This document shows positions 27,576-35,459 of a DNA stretch of 64,000 bases, piece by piece. Source of the DNA: HXMU1420-2 sp017643305 (GTDB lineage: Bacteria; Pseudomonadota; Alphaproteobacteria; Rhodobacterales; Rhodobacteraceae); assembly GCA_965217135.1 (NCBI GenBank), contig OZ244249.1, forward strand, positions 4,588,001-4,652,000, given 5' to 3'. Both the position numbers and the translations under genes were made by a program. Each line of letters opens with the position of its first letter. Position 1 is the first letter of the stretch. The notes below the pieces were generated by a model, which searched no databases, was not told the origin of the DNA, and was given only the letters and a program-made list of their open reading frames with translations.

Positions 27576-28322
27576 CGCCCTCAGGCCGCCGGCGGTGCGT
27601 GTGTGACAGCTATTACACTAAAACTGGTATAAATTGCACAAGAATGGTTTGGAATTATTTTGTCGCGCCGAACTTTCGATACACTTAACTCGCAAAAAAA
27701 TACTGTTCAAAAAGACCGCAAATCCAAAGGTGTGCAAGTGGAGGCCTACTTTGAGGAATTGAAACCAGCCTATTCAATGCCGTCTAAGCGATATTCTGGT
27801 CCCCCAGTTGGTAGCAGCTGCAGTCAAACCACTTCGAAATGGCTTGCAGGCGTTTACACCGCCACTACAATTTCGTCGCTTGGCGCAATGCATACATTTC
27901 GAAACGCTTGCCTGTCCTGCGGGATTATTCAGCCGAGTTGGTTTGGGCGATCTTGGTCCGTTCCAGCCCGTGCTGCGTCGTCATCCGCAGTATTCCGTAC
28001 AGAAAGGCGATTTCGTCGAAATGAGCAGGGTGGTCCAAAAGCGTGCGGAGTCGATATCCTCCAGACTCTCGCGTTTAAACCGCTCCACGGCACTGTCAGC
28101 TGTTCAGCGGTTGGATCACCAAACAACAGCCTCATGTGCTCATCCGCCAACGTATCCGGCGCCCAGCCAGAGCCCAGAGCGATCACTGGGCGTCATGTGG
28201 CTATGGCCTCCACCGGAGCAATGCCGGAATCATTTCCGCTCGGAAAAATCGATGCTATTCTAACTACACTTCACAATCGAAAGTGTCCCTCTAACTCTAC
28301 TTCAAACTGGAAAAGGTGAAAC
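27576..28322 (+). other. Unexplained 0.75 kb before hcp
   Basis: A frame of 219 codons (27660-28319) is open on the plus strand, with a competing 151-codon frame inside it and an 85-codon frame on the minus strand. None has a ribosome site or recognisable family, and the Ser/Pro/Cys-rich composition looks like chance reading of GC-rich DNA or a relic gene. The hcp promoter should lie near its right end. Confidence 0.45.
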
Positions 28323-28844
28323 ATGGCCAACATTTATATGCGGGTTGACGGTATTGACGATTTCAAAGGTATGGCAAGTGTCAAAGAAATCGCGAATAAA
28401 AAGGGCTTCTTCCCTATCAACAGTTTCTCTATCGGCTTTAGCCGATCGGTTTTCGTCTCAGTTGGCTCCGCTGGCGATGCAGAAACCGGTGTCCCCACCC
28501 TTGGTGACGTTGCGGTCGACCGTGAGGCCGACAGCGCATCGGGCATCCTCGAGACGCTTTTCTTTGCGCCTGGCGATAAGGGTAAAACCCTTGAGATTGT
28601 TGAAACCAAAGCCAAAAACGATGGTAGTGGCTTGATTCCCGTGCAGATCATCACGATGGAAGAAGCCCGTATTTCGAGCTACAGTGCCGTGCCGGGGTCC
28701 AACGCATTGACAATTGCCTATACCACCCTGACCATTACCCATTATTACGAAGACGCTGCAGGTAAGGTCGAAAAAGGCGATGTCGTCAAGTTTGACCTGA
28801 AGCTTGGCAAGCTGGAGTCGGGCAATCAAGACGCCAAAAAATAA
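28323..28844 (+). CDS. tssD: Hcp (TssD), T6SS tube protein
   Basis: Ring-forming subunit of the inner tube that is expelled with the spike. The 173-residue product begins ANIYMRVDGIDDFKG, typical of Hcp, and has the late NALTIAYTTLTITHYYEDAAG segment. The length is normal. It starts the main structural operon: tssB follows after 22 bases. The presumed promoter lies in the preceding non-coding DNA. No C-terminal toxin extension is present. Confidence 0.95.
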   Translation: MANIYMRVDGIDDFKGMASVKEIANKKGFFPINSFSIGFSRSVFVSVGSAGDAETGVPTLGDVAVDREADSASGILETLFFAPGDKGKTLEIVETKAKNDGSGLIPVQIITMEEARISSYSAVPGSNALTIAYTTLTITHYYEDAAGKVEKGDVVKFDLKLGKLESGNQDAKK

Positions 28845-28866
28845 GGCATGAGGAAAGGAATAGGCC

Positions 28867-29376
28867 ATGGCACTTAACGCACAACAAAAGCGCGTCAGCA
28901 AGAACCGAGTTAGTATCACCTATGATGTTGAAGACGGTGGCTCCAAGCAAACCAAGGAGTTGCCGTTTGTGACAGCCATGATCGGCGGATACTCCGGTGA
29001 TCGTGAGGACAAAGAAGCCATCGAGGACCGTACATTTTACGGTGTTGACAAGGACAACTTCAACACCGTTATGGCGCGGGTTGGCCCCACACTCACCTAC
29101 ACTGTCGAAAACAAAGTGCAGAATGATGGGTCCGAGTTTGAGGTCAATCTCGATTTCAAATCCATGAAGGATTTTGAGCCCGACGCTATCGTAGATAAAG
29201 TAGAGCCGCTGCGGAAGCTTGCGGAAACCCGTGAAAAACTGATGACGCTGGTCGCCAAAGCGGACCGGTCGCGCGACCTTGAGAAGGTTCTAAAAGAAAT
29301 CTTGCAGGACGCTGACTTGGTAAAGTCTTTGGGTGATGAACTTGGAATTGAAGCAGCCTCTGAAGGGGATGGGTAA
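28867..29376 (+). CDS. tssB: TssB, small sheath subunit
   Basis: With TssC it forms the contractile sheath. The 169-residue product has the family's signature near the N-terminus (NRVSITYDVEDGG, KELPFVTAMIGGYSG), followed by LDFKSMKDFEPDAIVDKV, and a C-terminal helix. GAGGAAAGGA precedes the ATG. Its stop and the tssC start share a base (TAATG), consistent with balanced synthesis of the two sheath proteins. Confidence 0.97.
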   Translation: MALNAQQKRVSKNRVSITYDVEDGGSKQTKELPFVTAMIGGYSGDREDKEAIEDRTFYGVDKDNFNTVMARVGPTLTYTVENKVQNDGSEFEVNLDFKSMKDFEPDAIVDKVEPLRKLAETREKLMTLVAKADRSRDLEKVLKEILQDADLVKSLGDELGIEAASEGDG

Positions 29377-30863
29377 TGTCTGAAAAAGAAGCCACTGGTG
29401 CCGGCGAAGCCATCGCTGAAGCGAAGGAGGTTAGCCTTTTGGATCGCGCCTTAGAGGCGACCACGCAAACTCCCGAGGATACTACCAAAGAGTTACTTTC
29501 CGTGCTTGCCAGTCAAGCGATGGACGGCCAGCTTGTTTGGGATCAGAATGTTGGTGTCACCATCCGTAAGGCAGTAGCCGAGATCGACAAACTTATGTCG
29601 AAACAGATGTCATCCATCATGCAGAACGATAAGTTCAAGAGCCTAGAAGGCTCGTGGCGGGGTGTTCAGAAGGTTGTGCGGAACACTGAGCTTGGCCCGC
29701 AGCAGAAGATTAAGCTCGTCGACTATAGCAAAGAAGAGCTTTTAGAACAGTTTGAGGACGCGCCTGCTGTGGATAGAAGCCCGCTGTTTGAGGCGCTTTA
29801 CCAGGACGAGTTTGGCACCGCCGGGGGAGAGCCTTTCGGTTTGTTGATTGGTGACTATTATTTCGGTTACGGGGACGAGGACGTCGCCCTTCTGACATAC
29901 ATGGCGGAAACCGCAGCAGCATGTCATGCGCCATTTGTGGCCGCCGCTGGTGCGGAAATGTTCGAATACAACAGCTTTGAAAGCTTTGCCGAGGGTCGTC
30001 CTGTAGCCGCTGGTTTTGACAGCCCAACTTATGCCGCTTGGAACGGGTTCCGCGACAGCGACGAAAGCCGCTATGTCACACTGACCCTGCCGTCTACCAT
30101 GGCGCGTCTACCCTATGGGGCAAACGGCGGTAAGGCCAAGACCTTTGACTATCACGAGCTCGAAACTGACGCCGATGGGAACCAACGTCCCAAAGACAAC
30201 AGCGAGCTCGTGTGGTCGAATGCCGCTTATGAAATGTCGCTTAAAATGAACGATGCGTTCACTGCCTTCGGGTGGTGTACTGCCATCCGTGGGCTGGATA
30301 ATGGCGGTAAGGTCGATCAGTTGCCTAATCTAACATTTAAGTCAGATGGAGGTGATGTGATTCAGGCTTGCCCCACGGAGACGAACCTGACCGATGAGCG
30401 GGAAAAAGAGCTTTCCGATCTCGGATTTCTGCCTCTTGTTCACTACAAGAACACTAGTCATGCAGTGTTTATCGGCAGCCAGACGGCGCAGCGTCCAAAG
30501 ACCTTTGTGGATCCGGATGCCACGTCCAATGCAGCGATCTCTGCGCGGTTACCATATATTATGGCCGCGAGTCGGATTGCGCATTACCTTAAGGTGATGG
30601 GGCGTGATATGTTGGGCTCAAACCTTGAGGCAAATGACATCAAGGCAGATCTGCAGTCTTGGATTGATCAGTATACCAACGGTGGTGCTATGGGGAATGC
30701 GGAACGCTCTCGCACGCCTTTGGCTGAAAGCAGCATCGATGTGATCGAACAGCCCGGTAAACCGGGTGCCTATTCGGCGGTCGCATACCTGCGCCCATGG
30801 TTGCAAATGGAAGAGCTAACGACCTCTGTGCGTATGGTCGCCAAAATTCCTGGCGGTGGCTAA
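29376..30863 (+). CDS. tssC: TssC, large sheath subunit
   Basis: The 495-residue product is a full-length TssC. It includes LEGSWRGVQKVVRNTELG, GTAGGEPFGLLIGDYYFG, the conserved SRYVTLTLPSTMARLPYG (about 225-242) and FTAFGWCTAIRG, and ends with the usual C-terminal strand region SAVAYLRPWLQMEELTTSVR, which interlocks with TssB in the sheath. The gene overlaps tssB by one base and is followed at 11 bases by a diverged paralogue. Confidence 0.97.
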   Translation: MSEKEATGAGEAIAEAKEVSLLDRALEATTQTPEDTTKELLSVLASQAMDGQLVWDQNVGVTIRKAVAEIDKLMSKQMSSIMQNDKFKSLEGSWRGVQKVVRNTELGPQQKIKLVDYSKEELLEQFEDAPAVDRSPLFEALYQDEFGTAGGEPFGLLIGDYYFGYGDEDVALLTYMAETAAACHAPFVAAAGAEMFEYNSFESFAEGRPVAAGFDSPTYAAWNGFRDSDESRYVTLTLPSTMARLPYGANGGKAKTFDYHELETDADGNQRPKDNSELVWSNAAYEMSLKMNDAFTAFGWCTAIRGLDNGGKVDQLPNLTFKSDGGDVIQACPTETNLTDEREKELSDLGFLPLVHYKNTSHAVFIGSQTAQRPKTFVDPDATSNAAISARLPYIMAASRIAHYLKVMGRDMLGSNLEANDIKADLQSWIDQYTNGGAMGNAERSRTPLAESSIDVIEQPGKPGAYSAVAYLRPWLQMEELTTSVRMVAKIPGGG

Positions 30864-30874
30864 GAGCAGGGCGG

Positions 30875-32293
30875 ATGCAAGCAGATGTTGCATCTTTAGA
30901 AAAGCGGCTCTCCGCCTCGGAAGATGCGGAGAGCACTGTGCCCATTGACAATGATAACGACGATCCGCAGCTTGAGGCTTTTGCCTGCAAGTACAAGGAT
31001 ATCTCGCAATTGCGGTCGTGCCTCTTGAGGCTGGTGCTAGACCTTGAGGATATGCTGAGCGCGCAGTTGACGGCGATCATTGAAGCACCAGAGTTTCAGG
31101 TCCTTGAAGCGCGATGGATGGGGCTGGCCAGTTTGGTGTGGTCAAAACCCGACGTAGACAACATCAAGATCAAAATCTTGGATCTTAATTGGGATGAGCT
31201 GTGCCGCGATCTGCATTACACCAGCGAAATAAGGCGCTCTAAGCTATACACTTTGCTTGGATATAACGAGCTCGACACCTTGGGAGGAGAGCCTTTTGGC
31301 ATCGCCATGATCGATCATTCCTTGTCCATGAGCGTTGATACCGAGCATGATGAACTTTATACGGCCCAATTGATTTGCTCGATGGCTGAAGCGTGCATGT
31401 GCCCGATCCTCATGAGTGCAGGCGATGCTTTTTTTGGCGAGAGCGACGCGGCCTGGTTCACCGACATACGCCGGATCAAGTCTGTGTTAAATGGCGAGGA
31501 ATTCCGGGCTTGGCAAACACTGCGCAACTTGCCAAGCGCGCGGTTTATGGGACTCGTTTTACCCGAAACCCAATTACGCGGGCGCTATGAGGATGCTGAT
31601 ATCGGTTTTCGTTTTCATCAATGGCCCAGCGAAAGCACTGGCCTTTGGGGCAGTGGTGCCTATGACTTCCTGCGCACTGTGATTGCCGAATTCCATCGGT
31701 GCGCTTGGTTTGGGTTTCTCAAGCTTGTGTCTAACGAAGCAGGGGTTGGGGCGGTCTTGGAAACGACCCGACATCCGATCCCAGAGGGTTGCGAACGCAC
31801 CATGCGAGCCAAGACACGCATGATTCGCGATCTGGCGCTGGCCTACTCAAATGCAGGGTTTGTGGTGCTGGCAGAAAGTACCAAAAGCAATCTGTGTTAC
31901 TTTGTCGGCAATCGATCAATCATGGATTGTGGAGGAGTCTTACAGAATGAAATCACTACGCAGTTGCAATCTGTGATGATCGCTTGTCGGATCGTCCACT
32001 ATGTCAAAGTTCAAATACGAGCTCTGATTGGTCAGGCCATAACAGCAGAAGAGTGCGAGCGAATCTTGAATGAGTGGTTTGATCCCTATGTGTCCCCATC
32101 CAGCGGCTCAGTTGAAATCCAGGCGCGCTTTCCGCTTCAAGCCGCGCGGGTTACGGTCACTGAATCCAGTTCAGAAAAGGCTCGATTCCAATGTAAGGTT
32201 GTGGTGCGTCCGCAATACCAGATCGACAATGTGCTGGGTGATATACAACTGAAGACCGACATCGGTTTGGGCAAACTTGAAGGGGTGCAATAA
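30875..32293 (+). CDS. TssC-like paralogue (second sheath-type protein)
   Basis: A 472-residue diverged TssC homologue directly after tssC. It retains LGGEPFGIAMIDHS, LEARWMGLASLVWSKPD, PSARFMGLVLPETQLRGRY and a C-terminal CKVVVRPQYQIDNV strand, but the segments that contact TssB are poorly conserved and Cys is frequent. Rhizobial clusters (ImpD; the two TssC genes of Agrobacterium) also carry tandem TssC genes. Whether it enters the sheath, caps it or regulates it is unknown. The ATG at 30875 has GAGCAGGGCGG upstream; an earlier in-frame ATG lies inside tssC. Confidence 0.88.
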   Translation: MQADVASLEKRLSASEDAESTVPIDNDNDDPQLEAFACKYKDISQLRSCLLRLVLDLEDMLSAQLTAIIEAPEFQVLEARWMGLASLVWSKPDVDNIKIKILDLNWDELCRDLHYTSEIRRSKLYTLLGYNELDTLGGEPFGIAMIDHSLSMSVDTEHDELYTAQLICSMAEACMCPILMSAGDAFFGESDAAWFTDIRRIKSVLNGEEFRAWQTLRNLPSARFMGLVLPETQLRGRYEDADIGFRFHQWPSESTGLWGSGAYDFLRTVIAEFHRCAWFGFLKLVSNEAGVGAVLETTRHPIPEGCERTMRAKTRMIRDLALAYSNAGFVVLAESTKSNLCYFVGNRSIMDCGGVLQNEITTQLQSVMIACRIVHYVKVQIRALIGQAITAEECERILNEWFDPYVSPSSGSVEIQARFPLQAARVTVTESSSEKARFQCKVVVRPQYQIDNVLGDIQLKTDIGLGKLEGVQ

Positions 32294-32698
32294 TTGAGTT
32301 TTGCGACCGCATTCCTAGACCAGCGTGATACGGATTATTCTGACAATCAGATTGCCGAGACTGTAGCGAGCATTCTTGAGTCGATCTCCCCTGAACACGA
32401 TGTGCCAAGAGCTCTTCCCAATGTCCGCGCGTCAAACCTTTGCTACGGCGCACCCATGCAATGGGCGATTGGCGATGGCGTTAATAGCAACCGCACACGT
32501 AGCCTTTTGCGGGAACGCCTGACCACTTTCGAACCACGTTTGAAGACGCTAAGCGAAATTAATATCGTAGAGGATGAAGACCAGAACGTAGTGATTTTTT
32601 TGATTGTTGGAACCACTCAACTAGGCAGTCAAACAGAGATCGTTGAGATCGAAAAGCGGCTGTCTCGTATAGATCAACACACCGATCGCGAGGGTTGA
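32294..32698 (+). CDS. tssE: TssE, baseplate gp25-like protein
   Basis: The 134-residue gp25-like wedge protein links baseplate to sheath. The late gp25 motif region is present as RSLLRERLTTFEPRLKTLSEINI, with the EPR motif. The start is a TTG directly after the stop of the TssC-like gene, with AAGGGG upstream; there is no better start. The N-terminus is short compared with gammaproteobacterial TssE. Confidence 0.9.
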   Translation: MSFATAFLDQRDTDYSDNQIAETVASILESISPEHDVPRALPNVRASNLCYGAPMQWAIGDGVNSNRTRSLLRERLTTFEPRLKTLSEINIVEDEDQNVVIFLIVGTTQLGSQTEIVEIEKRLSRIDQHTDREG

Positions 32699-32701
32699 GG
32701 T

Positions 32702-34501
32702 TTGGAAGACGTCTTACAATACTTCGAAAATGAACTCGAGTATGTACGGCGCTCCTTTGAAGAGTTCGAAAAGAACTTTCCGCAAAAGGCGAAAGAACTG
32801 GGAATCACCGCAGGGCGCAGCAGTGATCCAGATCTGCAGCGGTTGGCCGATTCACTGGCTTTGGAGGCGGCAAGGCTTCAAAAACGTATGGACGACACCA
32901 TTCCAGAAGTCGCCATTGACTTGATCCGTATGGTTGCGCCTGGCTTTTTGTTTGGTGCGCCCAGTTACGGTGTTGTCCGCCCTCTGCCTGGCGAGGCGCA
33001 ATTGACTGAGGCCATAAAGATTCCCCGTTCGACACCGGTTCCTATTGTGCTGGATGGGGATGCGTCCGACTGCCGATTTGCTGTAGCCCGCGATACTGTT
33101 GTCGCCCCGGTTAGCGTTACCGAGGTCCGGATGGATCGTGCGCCTTTTCGATATGGCGTGCCTGATGTTTTTCGCGGCTGCGAGGCGGTACTGACAATCA
33201 CGGTTGCACCTTTGGATCTGGGTCAACCTCTTTCCGAGGTTATAGGCAAGACGCTCGAATTCCACGTTTCCGCCAGCGGGGGGCGCAAACAGCGCCTCAT
33301 CGATGTGCTGAGCGGAGAGGTGATGGGAGTCGGTTACGCCAAATTATCGACAGGGGAACAGGCTCAGCGAGATACGCATCTCTTGCCGGCAGAATCTCTT
33401 GTACTGTCAATGGCTGAAGATTGGTCAACCTTTCTTCCAAATGAGTGGGCGCAGGTGCAATCCATAGTGCGGTTACGTGATTTCTTTGCCTTCCCCGACA
33501 AAGCATCGTTTTTCACGCTGAAAAACACTGACAATGGCTTTCAAAGCGTCTCCGAAGATGGGGTGGAGCTGCGCTTTTTCCTAAGCAGTAGGGGCGCGGG
33601 AACGCTGGACCAGGTGGCCACAGGGGATTTGGAAACCAATGTAGTGCCCCTGGTGAATCTCTTTATCGATGAGTCGCATCCTGTGCGCTACGACTACGCC
33701 CGAGCCCGCGCGCCGATTAAACCGGTTAGCAGCGATACCATGCACGTCCAGAGCCTCCAAATCTGCGAAATACGCAAGCTCACGGCCGAAGGTGAGCAGC
33801 AGCTGCCTAAGATTACTTCACCTGAGCGTCGGCGCGTGCAGGATTTACCCGTTTGGCAGGAGCGGTATGTGGTGGGTCAATTTGACTCTGCCCGTCGCGA
33901 AGTAAGCTTTTCGGTGACGTCTCCTGTGGGGGAAGATCCACCGCCTCTCGATTTCGTGGCATCGATGTACTGCTCCAACGGCCGCGCTGCTATTGCGCCG
34001 CGTCCAGGCGCCCGTATGACCCTAGACTTTGAACTTCTGGCGGACATACCATTTCAACTTATAGATGAGCCCTCAATGCCCATTGACCCCGATACCCGGC
34101 CGGAACGCCTGTGGGATTTCCTTTCGATGATCAATGGCAATTTCTCGTTGATCTACGATAAGGAAACGGCCACCGAGGCCCTAAAGGAGGCTATCAATCT
34201 ATGTGCGCCACAGGGTTACACGGATGCAGCCAACGCGGTATTGGGTGTGACGATCACACCTACAACTGCACCCGTGCTCATCGGCAAAAATGTGCTTTTA
34301 GCCTCGGGCAATATCATCGAGGTGATGATTGATCTTGAGGCCTCGCCTTTCCCGGGCCACGTCTTTGCGGTAGCGCTAAAAATCTATTTCAGTTCGCTTG
34401 TCAGTTATGATCGGTTTTTCCAACTCAAGGTTCGTGAACGCGGTCGTGAACAGCCCTTCCGCGTGTTCCCGCGCGTCCATGGGAGCCAGGCATGCGGATA
34501 A
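32702..34501 (+). CDS. tssF: TssF, baseplate protein
   Basis: A 599-residue TssF, the usual length. It begins LQYFENELEYVRRSFEEF and continues with SDPDLQRLADSLALEAARL, a strongly conserved N-terminal pattern of the family, and later AERLWDFLSM-like and SLVSYDRFFQLKV segments. The start codon is TTG at 32702, three bases after tssE; this is the second TTG start in a row. Its end overlaps tssG by ten bases. Confidence 0.96.
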   Translation: MEDVLQYFENELEYVRRSFEEFEKNFPQKAKELGITAGRSSDPDLQRLADSLALEAARLQKRMDDTIPEVAIDLIRMVAPGFLFGAPSYGVVRPLPGEAQLTEAIKIPRSTPVPIVLDGDASDCRFAVARDTVVAPVSVTEVRMDRAPFRYGVPDVFRGCEAVLTITVAPLDLGQPLSEVIGKTLEFHVSASGGRKQRLIDVLSGEVMGVGYAKLSTGEQAQRDTHLLPAESLVLSMAEDWSTFLPNEWAQVQSIVRLRDFFAFPDKASFFTLKNTDNGFQSVSEDGVELRFFLSSRGAGTLDQVATGDLETNVVPLVNLFIDESHPVRYDYARARAPIKPVSSDTMHVQSLQICEIRKLTAEGEQQLPKITSPERRRVQDLPVWQERYVVGQFDSARREVSFSVTSPVGEDPPPLDFVASMYCSNGRAAIAPRPGARMTLDFELLADIPFQLIDEPSMPIDPDTRPERLWDFLSMINGNFSLIYDKETATEALKEAINLCAPQGYTDAANAVLGVTITPTTAPVLIGKNVLLASGNIIEVMIDLEASPFPGHVFAVALKIYFSSLVSYDRFFQLKVRERGREQPFRVFPRVHGSQACG

Positions 34502-35448
34502 AGGACAGAACCGCCCAAAGTTTGATCGACCTGCCAGTGTTACAAGCAGAGCGGCTTGGCAATCGCCACTACGAACGGGCCATCAAGGCTGGACATTTCG
34601 ATCCCTATCCTGATGGGACACTAGCGCTGGGTGATCCAGTACGGCGGGGCACGCTAGCTCAAAACAGTGGCATCACTGAACCGGCCATTGCCGGTGGGGC
34701 GCTGTCGGGCTTTGATGGCGCACTTCCTGACCATCTTCAGGCCGCGCTGCAGAAGACTCTACATGATGACGACAAAAGCCTACAGGCGTTCTTGGCGATT
34801 TTTGATCGCCGCCTTTTGGAGCTGCGAGTCCAAGCGGAGAAAGCTCAGGTTTTGGTGTCGACACAGGATGCACGGGGTCAGGCGGTTGCCAATTTTCTGG
34901 ACCGGTTTGCGCGGATCGTAGGACGAAGCGCTACGGACACTCGGCATTTGAAGTCGGTGCTCCCGCTTTTGTCGCGGGTGTGCAGCTTAGAAGGGCTGCG
35001 AAACTTGGTTAGTTGGTGGACTGGGCGTCACGTGCATGTGACGGCTTCTTTTGACAGTTTACACCCAATCGAACCGGCCAGCACAACTCGTTTGAACGGC
35101 AGCGGCCATCAAACCGCGCGGTTGGGTCGGGGGGCGATCCTAGGTCGGTTTGGAATGACCCCCACGGGGCGTTTGTCGGTATATATTAAATGCGATAGCC
35201 GCGAGGAATTTCGCGCTCTTGCTGACGACTCTTTGGGCATATCAGAGCTACGATCTGTTGCCCAACAGTACCTACGCAACCCGGTGCCGCTCACCTTCTA
35301 TGCCGATGTCGCGCGCTACATGATCAAAGCTCCGGTCATCTCAGCCCGTGTGAACCGTGCCGATCAGTTGGGGGCCTATAACATGCTGGCACCTGAGCAA
35401 GCGCCTAACGCACGCGCGTTTCTTAAACTTTCTGATTTTTCCGCATAA
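34492..35448 (+). CDS. tssG: TssG, baseplate protein
   Basis: Partner of TssF in the T6SS wedge. The 318-residue product shows the TssG course: an N-terminal variable part, then FLAIFDRRLLELRVQAEKA (about 103-121), the repeat-like centre with TARLGRGAILGRF, and a C-terminal FYADVARYMIKAP segment. It overlaps tssF by ten bases and is followed after 11 bases by clpV. Confidence 0.93.
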   Translation: MRIKDRTAQSLIDLPVLQAERLGNRHYERAIKAGHFDPYPDGTLALGDPVRRGTLAQNSGITEPAIAGGALSGFDGALPDHLQAALQKTLHDDDKSLQAFLAIFDRRLLELRVQAEKAQVLVSTQDARGQAVANFLDRFARIVGRSATDTRHLKSVLPLLSRVCSLEGLRNLVSWWTGRHVHVTASFDSLHPIEPASTTRLNGSGHQTARLGRGAILGRFGMTPTGRLSVYIKCDSREEFRALADDSLGISELRSVAQQYLRNPVPLTFYADVARYMIKAPVISARVNRADQLGAYNMLAPEQAPNARAFLKLSDFSA

Positions 35449-35459
35449 GGACCGAACCC

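Noticed and set aside
27929..28186. Minus-strand gene, considered as a TagF or transposase relic
   Set aside because: No diagnostic motif was found; it competes with plus-strand frames of equal quality.
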